Below are positions 35,733 to 44,775 of a DNA stretch of 64,000 nucleotides, piece after piece. The DNA comes from Micromonospora coerulea (lineage in GTDB: Bacteria; Actinomycetota; Actinomycetes; Mycobacteriales; Micromonosporaceae). Position 1 is the first letter of the stretch. Every line of letters starts with the position of its first letter. Under the pieces are notes generated by a model. That model did no database searches and had not been told where the DNA came from. It saw only the letters and a list, made by a program, of their open reading frames with translations. The stretch lies in contig NZ_JAEMUW010000011.1 in the NCBI RefSeq assembly GCF_016598485.1, positions 154,074-218,073 of the forward strand. Reading direction: 5' to 3'. Both the position numbers and the translations under genes were made by a program.

Positions 35733-36553
35733 CCCTTCAGGCCGCTGCGCGACACGCCCTGGATGATGTGGCGCTGCGCCAGCACGAAGAGGATCAGTAC
35801 CGGCACGCTGGCCAGCACCGCCCCGGCCATGATCACCGGATAGTCGGTCACGTAGGCGCCCTGGAGCAGGCCCAGACCCGCCGGCAGGGTCAGCCGTTCC
35901 GGGCTGAACAGCACGTAGACCGGCCAGAGGAAGTCGTTCCAGTTGGTCAGGAACGACAGCACCGCCAGGGTGGCCAGGGCCGGCTTCGACAGCGGCAGCA
36001 GCACCTGGAAGAAGATCTGCCAGTGGTTCGCGCCGTCCAGCACCGCGGCCTCCTCCAGCTCCTGCGGAATGGAGAGGAAGAACTGCCGCAGGAAGAACAC
36101 CCCGAACGCGCTCGCCGCCCCCGGCACCACCACCACGGTCAGCGTGTCGATCCAGCCCAGCCGCTCGGCGATCACGAAGTTCGGAATGATCAGCGAGGTG
36201 GGCGGCAGGAAGAGCGTGCCCACGATCAGCGCGAAGCTCAGCTTCCGGCCGCGGAACCGCAGCCGGGCCAGGGCGTACGCGGCCATCGACGCGGTGACCA
36301 GCACCAGCAGCGTGTGCAGGCTGGCCGCCAGCAGGCTGTTGCCGAACCAGCGCAGCACCGGGTTCGCCGTGTTGTTGACGATCTGGTCGTACCCGTAGGT
36401 GGAGAACGGGTTCGGCAACCAGCTCGGCGGGTCCTGCTGGGCGTTGTCGTACGTCTTCAGCGAGGTGAGCAGCATCCAGACCAGCGGGGTCACGAAGACC
36501 GCGGTGATCAGCAGCAGGACGGCGTAGCGCACGCCCCGACGCAGACTCGTCAT
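35729..36553 (-). CDS. Carbohydrate ABC transporter permease (MalG/LacG type)
   Basis: Inner-membrane permease of 274 residues with six predicted helices. The EAA motif that contacts the ATPase is EEAAVLDGANHWQIFFQVLL followed by PLSKP. It forms a heterodimer with the MalF-type protein encoded 10 bases upstream. No ATPase gene is present; actinobacteria often use a shared MsiK ATPase encoded elsewhere. Confidence 0.93.
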   Translation of the reverse strand: MTSLRRGVRYAVLLLITAVFVTPLVWMLLTSLKTYDNAQQDPPSWLPNPFSTYGYDQIVNNTANPVLRWFGNSLLAASLHTLLVLVTASMAAYALARLRFRGRKLSFALIVGTLFLPPTSLIIPNFVIAERLGWIDTLTVVVVPGAASAFGVFFLRQFFLSIPQELEEAAVLDGANHWQIFFQVLLPLSKPALATLAVLSFLTNWNDFLWPVYVLFSPERLTLPAGLGLLQGAYVTDYPVIMAGAVLASVPVLILFVLAQRHIIQGVSRSGLKG

Positions 36554-36563
36554 CGTCGCCCCC

Positions 36564-37529
36564 TCAGTCTTCCCGGTACCGGAACAGCCGGAAGTTGACG
36601 ATGCTGACCACCGCCAGCATCAGCGCGAAGAGCACGCTCATCGCGGCCGCCCGGCCCGCGTCGTAGTCGCGCAGCCCCTCGTCCACGATCCGCCAGACGA
36701 CCGTCCGGGTCTGCTCGCCCGGCGCGCCCTGGGTGATCAGGAACGACTGCCCGAAGACGTTCGCCGAGGCGAGGATCGTGGTGGTCAGCACGAAGAGCAG
36801 CACCGGGCGCAGCCCGGGGAGCGTGACGTGCCGGAAGCGAGCCCAGCCGTTCGCGCCGTCCATCCGCGCCGCCTCGTACAGCTCGGCCGGGATGTCCTGG
36901 AGGCCGGCCAGGTAGATCACCGCGTTGAAGCCGCAGGTCCACCAGACCGTCACCCCGACCAGCGACACCCAGGCCCACGGCACGTCGGTCACCCACGGGG
37001 TGTCCGCCGGCAGCCCGACCGCTCCGAGCAGCCCGTTGACCAGGCCCAGGTTCGCGTCGAGCAGGAAGCGCCAGAGCAGGCCGATCACCGCGACGCCCAG
37101 CACGTACGGGGCGAAGAACGCCGCCCGGAAGAACGTCCGCCCGGGGAAGGACCGGTTCAGCAGCAGTGCCAACCCCAGCGGTACGACCACCAGCAGCGGC
37201 ACCGACAGGACGGTGAACAGCCCGGTGGCCCGGATGCTCGACCACCAGTCGCCGTAGATCGCCGAGTCGCTGGAGAACAGGTCCTTGTAGTTGGCCAGCC
37301 CGGTGAACGGCCGGTTCGGCAGCTGGAGGTCCCACTGGTGCAGGCTGATCCAGACTCCGAAGAGGATCGGCGCCAGCCCGAAGGCGCCGAACAGGACCAG
37401 GTACGGCGCGAGGAAGAGGTACGGGGTGGCCCGATGCCCCCGCTCGGTGGCACCACCCCGGCGGGGCCGGCCGCCCGCCGGGGGCGGCGCGCCTTCGCGC
37501 GCCGCCCCGACCTCGATCACGTCCGCCAC
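36564..37529 (-). CDS. Carbohydrate ABC transporter permease (MalF/UgpA type)
   Basis: A permease of 321 residues with six helices. The EAA motif is YEAARMDGANGWARFRHVTL then PGLRP. A Gly/Arg-rich cytoplasmic N-terminus precedes the first helix (YLFLAPYLVLFGAFGLAPIL). It sits between the solute-binding protein and MalG genes in the usual import-operon order. Confidence 0.93.
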   Translation of the reverse strand: MADVIEVGAAREGAPPPAGGRPRRGGATERGHRATPYLFLAPYLVLFGAFGLAPILFGVWISLHQWDLQLPNRPFTGLANYKDLFSSDSAIYGDWWSSIRATGLFTVLSVPLLVVVPLGLALLLNRSFPGRTFFRAAFFAPYVLGVAVIGLLWRFLLDANLGLVNGLLGAVGLPADTPWVTDVPWAWVSLVGVTVWWTCGFNAVIYLAGLQDIPAELYEAARMDGANGWARFRHVTLPGLRPVLLFVLTTTILASANVFGQSFLITQGAPGEQTRTVVWRIVDEGLRDYDAGRAAAMSVLFALMLAVVSIVNFRLFRYRED

Positions 37530-37535
37530 GACGGG

Positions 37536-38867
37536 TCAGCTCCCGTACTTCTTGCGGTTGTCCTCGAGCTGCTTGTTGGCCTTCGCCACGCCGTCGTCGA
37601 GGGCCTGCTTCGGCGACTTCTTGCCCAGCGCCGCCTCGTTGAAGGAGTTGTAGAAGGTGACCATCACCTCGCCCAGACCCGGGGTCGCCGGCGGGAAGGC
37701 CGCGTACTCCAGCTCGGGGGCGAGCGCGTTCACCTCGGTGAGGGCCTTGAAGTCGGCGCTCTCCCGGACCGCCTTGCGGGCCGGCACCTGGCCACCCTTG
37801 GCCCAGTCCAGCGAGTGCTGGCTGAGCCAGTTGATGAAGACCTTCGCCCCGGAGACCTTGTTGGTGTCCGCGCCGCGCTGCTTGATGATGGTGAAGTTGT
37901 GCGAGTTGGCCCAGGCGGCCTGCTGGCTGCCGATCTGCGGCAGGGGGGCGACGCCCCACTGCACGTTGGGGCTCTTCTTCAGGTCGTTGATCTGCCAGAT
38001 GCCGTTCCAGTTGAACGCGTTCTTCCCGCTCTTGAAGGCGAGGTAGTCGGCATCCTGGCCGACGTTGGCCGGGGAGTACCCCTGCTTGATCATGTCGACC
38101 AGCCAGGTGCAGGCCTCGACGGCCGGGTCGGAGTTGAAGGTGGCCTTCGCGACCTCCCCGTCGAAGAGCGTGCCGCCCCACTGGTGCAGCAGCGAGTAGA
38201 AGGTCATTCCGCCGGTGAACTGGAACGGGCTCACCCAGAAGCCCTGTACGCCGGACTTCTTCAGCTCGGCCAGCGCGGCGGTGTACTCGTCCTTCGTGGA
38301 CGGCGGCTTGTTCGGGTCCAGGCCGGCCTTCTGCATCACGGCCTTGTTGTAGTAGAAGCCGAGCGGGTGCATGTCGAGCGGGATGCCGTACCGCTTGTCG
38401 TGGTAGAGGCCGCCCTTCCACACTGTGGGGGCGAAGTCCGCCTCGCTCAGCTCCAGCGTCTTGGCGACGTCGTCCAGCTCGTTGATCACGCCACGGGCGG
38501 CGAAGGTGGCGAGCTGGTCCATGTGCATGACCGCGATGTCCGGGCCGCTGCCGCTGGAGACCGCCCCGGGGAGCTTGGTGTAGTAGTCGTCCCACTGGTA
38601 GGTGATCACGCTCACGGCGATGTTCTGGTGCTCGCTGTTGAACTGCTCGACCAGCTTCTTGAAGATGTCGCCGTCGCCGCCGGTGAACCCGTTCCACAGC
38701 TTCAGGTCGACCTTGGGGCCGGTGTAGTCCTTGCCACCGTTCCCGGCGGCGGGGGAGCCGCCGGTGCTGCTGCCGCCGCCGCAGCCGGCCAGGGTCAGCG
38801 TCGCCGCGGCGCCGAGCCCGACGCCGAGCCCGAGCAGGCGGCGCCGGCTCATCTCGTTCTGGATCAT
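37536..38867 (-). CDS. Sugar-binding lipoprotein of an ABC importer
   Basis: A 443-residue extracellular solute-binding protein of family 1. The N-terminus has a twin-arginine motif SRRRLLGLG, a hydrophobic core and lipobox LTLAGCGGG, so it is likely Tat-exported and lipidated. The mature part has typical KLWNGFTGGDGD and VQWGVAPLP segments. Neighbours (GH43, GH51, LacI) suggest arabino-oligosaccharides as ligand; this is inference. Confidence 0.92.
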   Translation of the reverse strand: MIQNEMSRRRLLGLGVGLGAAATLTLAGCGGGSSTGGSPAAGNGGKDYTGPKVDLKLWNGFTGGDGDIFKKLVEQFNSEHQNIAVSVITYQWDDYYTKLPGAVSSGSGPDIAVMHMDQLATFAARGVINELDDVAKTLELSEADFAPTVWKGGLYHDKRYGIPLDMHPLGFYYNKAVMQKAGLDPNKPPSTKDEYTAALAELKKSGVQGFWVSPFQFTGGMTFYSLLHQWGGTLFDGEVAKATFNSDPAVEACTWLVDMIKQGYSPANVGQDADYLAFKSGKNAFNWNGIWQINDLKKSPNVQWGVAPLPQIGSQQAAWANSHNFTIIKQRGADTNKVSGAKVFINWLSQHSLDWAKGGQVPARKAVRESADFKALTEVNALAPELEYAAFPPATPGLGEVMVTFYNSFNEAALGKKSPKQALDDGVAKANKQLEDNRKKYGS

Positions 38868-38906
38868 GCGGTTCTCCTTGGGGGGACGGGATGAAGTATC
38901 GCCTGG

Positions 38907-40418
38907 TCAGGGCTGAGGCGCGAAGCGCAGCAGGTTCCAGGAGCAGGCGGGCAGCCGGACGGTGCCCCGGCCGCCGTTCCAGGTGGGGGTGGTGAGCTCC
39001 CGTGGCGTCACCCGGTCGGGCTCGGCCTCGGTGTTCGTGGCCGCCGGGTCGGACCCGGCGGCGAGGGTGAGGTGCTGCTCGGGGCGGAGGCCGGGCAGGC
39101 CCCGCAGGTCGAGGTCGAGCGGGAGATCCGTCTCGCCCCGGTTCACGGCGAAGACGGCCAGCGTGCCGGTCTCCTCGTCATGCACCGCGACGGTGTCCAG
39201 CACCGGCACGTCGCCGTACTTCTTCGTCTCGTACGTCGGGGAGACCGGCTCGGTGCGCAGCACGGTGCCCCGGGCGTACCGGGCGGTGAGGGCGAACGGG
39301 TGGAAGATGCTCTGCCGCCAGGCCGGGCCGCCGGTGCGGGTCCGGATCGGGGCGATCACGTTGGCGAGCTGCGCCTGGCAGGCGACGCCCACCCGGTCGG
39401 CGTGCCGGAGCAGGGTGATCAGCAGGTCACCGACCACCACCGCGTCGACCGCGGTGAAGTCGTCCTCGATCAGCGCCGGCGCCTCGACCCAGCCGCGCCG
39501 GTCCAGGTCGGCCTTGAGGCGGGACTCGTACCAGACGTTCCACTCGTCGAAGGAGATCTTCAGCTTGCGCTTGTGCCGCTGCTTGGCGGCCACGTGGTCG
39601 GCGGTGGCGACCACGTCGGTGATGAAGTTGTCCATGTCGACCGCGGAGGCGAGGATGCTGGCCCGGTCGCCGTCCGAGGGGTCGTAGTAGGTGTGCGCGG
39701 AGATGTAGTCGACGTGCTCGTAGGTGTGCTCCAGCACGGTCGCCTCCCAGGAGGCGAAGGTGGGCATCCGCCGGTTGGAGCTGCCGCAGGCGATCAGACT
39801 GATCGACGGGTCGATCATCTTCATCGCCCGCGCGGTCTCGGCGGCGAGCCGGCCGTACTCGTCGGCGGTCTTGTGGCCGACCTGCCACGGGCCGTCCAGC
39901 TCGTTGCCGAGGCACCAGAGCCGCACCCCGTACGGCTCCTCGGCGCCGTGCTTGCGGCGCAGGTCGGACAGCTGGGTCCCACCCGCGTGGTTGGAGTATT
40001 CGAGGAGGTCGCAGGCCTCCTGGACGCCCCGGGTGCCGAGGTTGACCGCCATCATCGGCTCGACCCCGGCCTCGGCGGCCCAGGTCATGAACTCGTCCAG
40101 CCCGAAGGCGTTTGTCTCGACGGTCTTCCAGGCCAGGTCGAGCCGGCGCGGCCGGTCACCGACCGGGCCGACGCCGTCCTCCCAGCGGTAGCCGGAGACG
40201 AAGTTGCCACCCGGATAGCGGACCACCGACACGCCCAGCTCGCGGGTCAGCTCCAACACGTCGCCGCGCAGGCCGCGGGCGTCGGCGGCGGGGTGGCCCG
40301 GCTCGTAGATGCCCCCGTAGACGCAGCGCCCCATGTGCTCGACGAAGGAACCGAAGAGCCGGCGGTCGGCCGGTCCGATCGCGAACGCCGGGTCGATCGT
40401 GAGCTGTGCGCTGGGCAA
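38907..40418 (-). CDS. Alpha-L-arabinofuranosidase, GH51
   Basis: An intracellular exo-enzyme of 503 residues removing terminal arabinofuranose from imported oligosaccharides. The acid/base is E173 in LWCLGNELDGPW and the nucleophile is E292 in ISFDEWNVWYES, both in the GH-A clan TIM barrel. The N-terminal GSFVEHMGRCVYGGIYEPGH is characteristic. A beta-sandwich forms the C-terminus. No signal peptide. It is first in the reverse-strand arabinan operon and divergent from the LacI repressor. Confidence 0.96.
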   Translation of the reverse strand: MPSAQLTIDPAFAIGPADRRLFGSFVEHMGRCVYGGIYEPGHPAADARGLRGDVLELTRELGVSVVRYPGGNFVSGYRWEDGVGPVGDRPRRLDLAWKTVETNAFGLDEFMTWAAEAGVEPMMAVNLGTRGVQEACDLLEYSNHAGGTQLSDLRRKHGAEEPYGVRLWCLGNELDGPWQVGHKTADEYGRLAAETARAMKMIDPSISLIACGSSNRRMPTFASWEATVLEHTYEHVDYISAHTYYDPSDGDRASILASAVDMDNFITDVVATADHVAAKQRHKRKLKISFDEWNVWYESRLKADLDRRGWVEAPALIEDDFTAVDAVVVGDLLITLLRHADRVGVACQAQLANVIAPIRTRTGGPAWRQSIFHPFALTARYARGTVLRTEPVSPTYETKKYGDVPVLDTVAVHDEETGTLAVFAVNRGETDLPLDLDLRGLPGLRPEQHLTLAAGSDPAATNTEAEPDRVTPRELTTPTWNGGRGTVRLPACSWNLLRFAPQP

Positions 40419-40449
40419 GGGATGCCGCCTTTCCTCGGTGCTCTTCCCC

Positions 40450-40465
40450 GGTGACCTCGGTCACC
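40450..40465. promoter_or_regulatory. GGTGAC-N4-GTCACC hairpin in the GH51 leader
   Basis: GGTGACCTCGGTCACC is a perfect 6-bp inverted repeat with a 4-base loop, 32 bases upstream of the GH51 start. It could be an extra operator or an mRNA hairpin. Confidence 0.35.
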
Positions 40466-40480
40466 GGTGTCCCTGGTTTC

Positions 40481-40505
40481 TACAACGTTGTAAGCAACGT
40501 TGTAA
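40481..40505. promoter_or_regulatory. Tandem LacI-family operators
   Basis: TACAACGTTGTA (40481-40492) is a perfect 12-base palindrome with the central CG expected for LacI-family proteins. A second site GCAACGTTGTAA (40494-40505) follows 12-13 bases later, so two operators lie on the same face separated by about one helical turn. On the reverse strand TTTACA and TAGAAA flank the sites at promoter-like spacing (18 bases), so repressor binding would block the arabinan operon. Confidence 0.8.
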
Positions 40506-40568
40506 AGAGGTCGTGACATGCTCGTGACACGGTAAAGTGCGGACCAGCAATCCCGGGGAGGAACTTCA

Positions 40569-41579
40569 GTGCGGCACAGGCTCAAGGACGTCGCCGAGCG
40601 GGCCGGCGTGTCGGTGAAGACCGTCTCGAACGTGGTCAACGGCTACCTGCACGTCCGGCCGGACACCCGGGCCCGGGTCGAGGAGGCCATCGCCGAGCTG
40701 AACTACCGGCCCAACCTCTCCGCCCGCAACCTGCGCAAGGGCCGGACCGGAGTGATCGCGCTGGCCGTCCCCGAGCTGGACATCCCGTACTTCGCCGAGC
40801 TGGCCCGGCACGTCGTCACGGCCGCCGCCGCGCACGGCTGGACGGTGCTGATCGATCAGACCGGAGGCGGGCCGGAGCAGGAGCGCAAGGTCGCCAGCGG
40901 GATCGGTGACCACATGATCGACGGCCTGATCTTCAGCCCGCTCGCGCTCACCGCCGACGACCTCGCCGGCCTCGACGGCATGCCGATGGTGCTGCTCGGC
41001 GAGCGGGTCGACCACGGTCCCGCCGACCACGTCGTGGTCGACAACGTGGCCGCCGCCCAGGAGATCACCGCCCACCTGATCGGGCTCGGTCGCCGCCGGA
41101 TCGCCGCCATCGGCTCGCAGCGCACCCCGGAGGGGGCCAGCGCCCGGCTCCGGCTGGCCGGCTACACCGCCGCCCTGGACGAGGCCGGCATCGGGTACGA
41201 CGAGAAGCTGGTCGCCCCCGCGCCGGCCTGGCACCGCGCGGACGGCGCCGCCGCCATGCGTCACCTGCTCGCCGCCGGCGTCCGCCCCGACGCGGTCTTC
41301 TGCTTCAACGACACCCTGGCCCTCGGCGCCCTGCGCGCCCTGCACGAGGCGGACCTGCGGGTCCCCGAGGACGTCGCGGTGGCCGGCTTTGACGACATCG
41401 AGGACGGGCGCTTCTCCATCCCCACCCTCACCACCGTCGCCCCGGACAAGGAGCGCATCGCCCGGCTCGCGGTGGAGCTGCTCGCCGGCCGCCTCGACGG
41501 CGATCGTGACGCCCCGCCCCGCGAACTGACCGCTCCCCACCGACTGGCCACCCGCGAGAGCACCACCGGCCGCCCCTGA
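40569..41579 (+). CDS. LacI-family transcriptional repressor of the arabinan locus
   Basis: A 336-residue regulator. The N-terminal helix-turn-helix and hinge read RLKDVAERAGVSVKTVSNVV, and a periplasmic-binding-protein-like sensor domain follows with DGLIFSPLAL, AGFDDIEDGRFSIP and TTVAPDKERIARLAVELL. GTG 40569 has GGGGAGG upstream. Divergent from the GH51 operon across the tandem operators, so it probably represses both directions until an arabinose-containing ligand binds. Confidence 0.94.
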   Translation: MRHRLKDVAERAGVSVKTVSNVVNGYLHVRPDTRARVEEAIAELNYRPNLSARNLRKGRTGVIALAVPELDIPYFAELARHVVTAAAAHGWTVLIDQTGGGPEQERKVASGIGDHMIDGLIFSPLALTADDLAGLDGMPMVLLGERVDHGPADHVVVDNVAAAQEITAHLIGLGRRRIAAIGSQRTPEGASARLRLAGYTAALDEAGIGYDEKLVAPAPAWHRADGAAAMRHLLAAGVRPDAVFCFNDTLALGALRALHEADLRVPEDVAVAGFDDIEDGRFSIPTLTTVAPDKERIARLAVELLAGRLDGDRDAPPRELTAPHRLATRESTTGRP

Positions 41580-41640
41580 CCGGAACGCCGATCCGGCGGC
41601 CCTGCCCGGGTGCGTCGGGGGCGGGCGGTCCGGCGATCGG

Positions 41641-42366
41641 TCAGTCGAAGAAGCGGGCGAGGTGGTTCGGATCGGGCGCCGGGTCGTCGGGGGCGAGCGG
41701 GGTCAGGTCCGCGAAAATGGAGGCGCCGTCGCAGCCGACGTGCAGGGGATACCAGCGCGGCGTGCCCGGCGGGCGCTGACCGCAGATGCCCTTGAACGTC
41801 TGCACGTCCAGCAGGCGGACGTGGGTCGGGTCGGCCACCGCGTTCACGTGCCGCCACCACGGGCTCATCACGTGCAGCACGCCGCCCGGCCGCAGCACCC
41901 GGTGGCACTCGTCGAGCAGCGGCAGGAAGTCGATCAGGTGCTCCAGGATGTGCACCGCGAAGAACACGTCCACCGAGTCGTCGGCCAGCGGCAGCGAGCC
42001 GGAGAGGTCGGCGACGGCGTTCACCCCGGGCGCCGGGTAGATGTCCAGCCCCAGGTTGCCCGGCCACTGCTTGGTGGCCCCGCAACCCAGGTCCACCACC
42101 ACCGGTTCGCGCCCGCCGACGCCCACCCGGCACCACACCCCGAACACGCCGGTGAGCCGCCCCACCAGGTCGCGGACCAGGCGCAGCTCGGCCGGCCCGG
42201 CCACTTCGCCGCTCAGGTGCGCGACGCCCCGGTCGAAGCGCACTTCCACCGCCAGCGGGCGCAGCCGCTCGTCGTGCCGGGCCAGATCGGCCCACGCCTC
42301 GGCGAGAAATCCGTCGACCTTCCGCAGCCGCTCGGCCGAGGGTGCGGACTGGGCCATCGCGACCAT
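41641..42366 (-). CDS. BON-domain / SAM-dependent methyltransferase fusion
   Basis: A 241-residue protein. Residues about 38-87 match a BON domain (RFDRGVAHLSGEVAGPAELR, then GVFGVWCRVGVG), usually a lipid-binding or envelope module. Residues about 90-215 form a class I methyltransferase with motif I VVDLGCGATKQWPGNLGLDI, FFAVHILEHLIDF and HRVLRPGGVLHV. The combination is unusual. ATG 42366 has GGAGGTGG upstream. The substrate is not known. Confidence 0.82.
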   Translation of the reverse strand: MVAMAQSAPSAERLRKVDGFLAEAWADLARHDERLRPLAVEVRFDRGVAHLSGEVAGPAELRLVRDLVGRLTGVFGVWCRVGVGGREPVVVDLGCGATKQWPGNLGLDIYPAPGVNAVADLSGSLPLADDSVDVFFAVHILEHLIDFLPLLDECHRVLRPGGVLHVMSPWWRHVNAVADPTHVRLLDVQTFKGICGQRPPGTPRWYPLHVGCDGASIFADLTPLAPDDPAPDPNHLARFFD

Positions 42367-42499
42367 GAGCCACCTCCGGGCCGCCCGTTACCCGCATCCC
42401 CGCCCGGTATGCCTCGATCGTGAAGATCCGGCCCGGCGTCCACCCGCCGCGCCTCGTCGCGCCCGAGACATCCGCCCCCGTAGAGGCGGTGACTCCGAT

Positions 42500-42547
42500 G
42501 AGCGATATGCCGCTCAGGCATATTTATGACTCTGCGGTATATCGCTC
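42500..42547. promoter_or_regulatory. Nested inverted repeats upstream of the methyltransferase gene
   Basis: GAGCGATATGCCGC (42500-42513) and GCGGTATATCGCTC (42534-42547) pair over 14 bases with one mismatch. Inside, ATATGCC-GCTCA-GGCATAT (42505-42523) is a perfect 7-bp repeat. The two hairpins are mutually exclusive and the stretch is AT-rich in a GC-rich genome. It lies in the 251-base gap between two reverse-strand genes, so an operator or promoter region is likely. The rest of that gap shows nothing. Confidence 0.5.
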
Positions 42548-42617
42548 ACCGGGCACGTGCCCTCCGGGACGCGACACGCCGGACCGTCCGCGCCGCCGGG
42601 GCCCGGCGGCGGCAGGG

Positions 42618-42938
42618 TCAGCCGGAGATTGTCCGGCGGGCCGTCCGGCCTCCGGCGCGCATCCGCTGTCGGGGCTGCGGGGCCACCGTCTTCGGCCGCT
42701 TGAGGTGGTAGCGGTGCAGCTCGTTGTTCCCTGGGAGCGACGGGTCCTCGCTCATCGCCACCAGCTCCCAGCCCTGGTCGCCGGCCCGGTTCAGGTGGGC
42801 CAGCGCGGTGTCGCCGTACGGGGTGACGTCGACCATCGAGCCGTCCGGGCCGTACCAGATGAAGACGACCTCCCACCCGATGTCGGTCGTGGCGGCCTGA
42901 CGACGGCGGACCAGCAGCGCGTACTCCCACTTGAGCAT
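42618..42938 (-). CDS. DUF4177-like small protein
   Basis: A 106-residue protein with MLKWEYALLVRRRQAATTDI and HLNRAGDQGWELVAMSED. The WEY...GWELV pattern is that of DUF4177-type small domains. A basic C-terminus (KRPKTVAPQPRQRMRAGGR) follows. ATG 42938 is chosen; ribosome binding signal is weak. Function unknown. It lies 39 bases after the ABC-F gene and may be co-transcribed. Confidence 0.72.
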   Translation of the reverse strand: MLKWEYALLVRRRQAATTDIGWEVVFIWYGPDGSMVDVTPYGDTALAHLNRAGDQGWELVAMSEDPSLPGNNELHRYHLKRPKTVAPQPRQRMRAGGRTARRTISG

Positions 42939-42976
42939 GCCGTCATTCTCACCCGCCGCGGCCGGGTCGGCACGGA

Positions 42977-44614
42977 TCAATCCTCGGCGATCCGTCCGGC
43001 GTCCACCCGCAGCCGCCGGTTGACGCTCACCGCGTCCAGCATCCGCCGGTCGTGGGTGACCAGCAGCAGCGTGCCGGGATAGGTCGCCAACGCCGACTCC
43101 AACTGCTCGATCGCCGCCAGGTCCAGGTGGTTGGTCGGCTCGTCCAGCACCAGCAGGTTCACCCCACGCCCCTGAAGCAGGGCCAGCGCCGCCCGGGTCC
43201 GCTCGCCCGGCGAGAGGGTCGCCGCAGGGCGGAGCACGTGCGCCGCACGCAGGCCGAACTTCGCCAGCAGCGTCCGCACGTCCGCCGGCGTCAGCTCCGG
43301 TACGGCGGCGCCGAACGCGTCCAGCAGGGGCTGGTCGCCGAGGAAGAGTCCGCGGGCCTGGTCAACCTCGCCGACCACCACGCCAGGGCCGAGCGCGGCG
43401 TGCCCCTCGTCGAGTGGCAGCCGGCCGAGCAGCGCGGCGAGCAGCGTGCTCTTGCCCGAGCCGTTGGCCCCGGTGATCGCCACCCGGTCCGCCCAGTCGA
43501 TCTGGAGGTCCACCGGGCCGAGGGCGAAACCGCCCCGGCGGAGCACCGCACCCCGGAGCGCGGCCACGACGGCTCCGGCCCGCGGCGCGGCGGCGATCTC
43601 CATCCGCAGCTCCCACTCCTTGCGCGGCTCCTCGACCACGTCCAGCCGCTCGATCAGGCGCGCGGTCTGCTTGGCCTTCGCCGCCTGCTTCTCGGTCGCC
43701 TCGCTGCGGAACTTCCGGCCGATCTTGTCGTTGTCGGTGGCCTTGCGGCGGGCGTTCTTCACACCCTTCTCCATCCACGCCCGCTGGGTGCGGGCCCGCG
43801 CCTCGAGCGCCGCCCGGGTGTCGGCGTACTCCTCGTAGCCGGCCCGGGCGTGCCGGCGGGCCACCTCCCGCTCCTCCAGGTACGCCGCGTAGCCGCCGCC
43901 ATAGTGCCGGACCTGCTGCTGGACGAGGTCCAGCTCCAGCACCCGGGTCACCGTCCGAGTGAGGAACTCGCGGTCGTGGCTGACCAGCACGGTGCCGGCG
44001 CGCAGCCCGGTGACGAACCGCTCCAGCCGGTCCAGGCCGGCCAGGTCCAGGTCATTGGTGGGCTCGTCGAGCAGGAAGATGTCGTACCGGCTGAGCAGCA
44101 GCGAGGCCAGCCCGGCCCGGGCCGCCTGACCACCGGAGAGGCCGGTCATCGGATGGTCCAGGTCGACCGTCAGCCCCAGCTCGGCGGCGACCTGCTCGGC
44201 GCGTTCCTCCAGGTCCGCGCCGCCCAGGCCGAGCCAGCGCTCCAGCGTCTCGGCGTACGCGTCGTCGGCGCCGTCCGCGCCCGCGGTGAGCGCCTCGGTG
44301 GCGGCGTCGAGCGCGGCCTGGGCCGCCGCGACCCCGGTCCGCCGGGCCAGGAAGTCCCGGACCGTCTCGCCGGGCCGCCGCTCCGGCTCCTGCGGCAGGT
44401 ATCCCACACTCGCCGTGGGTGGGCTCAACGTCACCCCACCCAGCTCCACCGGCTGCAGCCCGGAGAGGGTACGCAGCAACGTCGACTTCCCGGCCCCGTT
44501 CACCCCCACCAGCCCCACCACGTCCCCGGGCGCGACGACCAGATCCAGGTCGGAAAAGAGCAGCCGTTCACCATGCCCGGCGGCGAGGTCCTTGACGATC
44601 AACGTGGCACTCAT
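42977..44614 (-). CDS. ABC-F family ATPase
   Basis: A soluble protein of 545 residues with two ABC domains and no membrane segment. Walker A motifs are GVNGAGKST and GANGSGKST, signatures LSGGQAARAGLASLL and LSPGERTRAALALL, Walker B motifs IFLLDEPTNDLD and LLVLDEPTNHLD. The inter-domain linker is long, Arg/Lys-rich and helical (ARAGYEEYADTRAALEARAR). ABC-F proteins act at the ribosomal E site, either in translation or in ribosome protection against antibiotics; the subtype cannot be set here. ATG 44614 gives the standard N-terminus (SATLIVKDLAAGHGERLL). Confidence 0.93.
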   Translation of the reverse strand: MSATLIVKDLAAGHGERLLFSDLDLVVAPGDVVGLVGVNGAGKSTLLRTLSGLQPVELGGVTLSPPTASVGYLPQEPERRPGETVRDFLARRTGVAAAQAALDAATEALTAGADGADDAYAETLERWLGLGGADLEERAEQVAAELGLTVDLDHPMTGLSGGQAARAGLASLLLSRYDIFLLDEPTNDLDLAGLDRLERFVTGLRAGTVLVSHDREFLTRTVTRVLELDLVQQQVRHYGGGYAAYLEEREVARRHARAGYEEYADTRAALEARARTQRAWMEKGVKNARRKATDNDKIGRKFRSEATEKQAAKAKQTARLIERLDVVEEPRKEWELRMEIAAAPRAGAVVAALRGAVLRRGGFALGPVDLQIDWADRVAITGANGSGKSTLLAALLGRLPLDEGHAALGPGVVVGEVDQARGLFLGDQPLLDAFGAAVPELTPADVRTLLAKFGLRAAHVLRPAATLSPGERTRAALALLQGRGVNLLVLDEPTNHLDLAAIEQLESALATYPGTLLLVTHDRRMLDAVSVNRRLRVDAGRIAED

Positions 44615-44775
44615 CAGGAGCTCGAGCCTACCCGCGCCCCCACCCCCGTCGGTCCAGCGGGAATCGCCGCCGCCGGAGATCAAGTCGCGACGATTTCCGC
44701 TGGGTCGACGGGGAGGACTCGGGGATTCGGTGACCCGGGGGTGGGGGGTAACAGAGCTAAGGGAGACTCACTGCC

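Noticed and set aside
41580..41640. Partial inverted repeat between lacI and the methyltransferase gene as a terminator
   Set aside because: Arms around GCCGATC and GATCGG pair only with several mismatches and gaps, so not listed as a supported hairpin.
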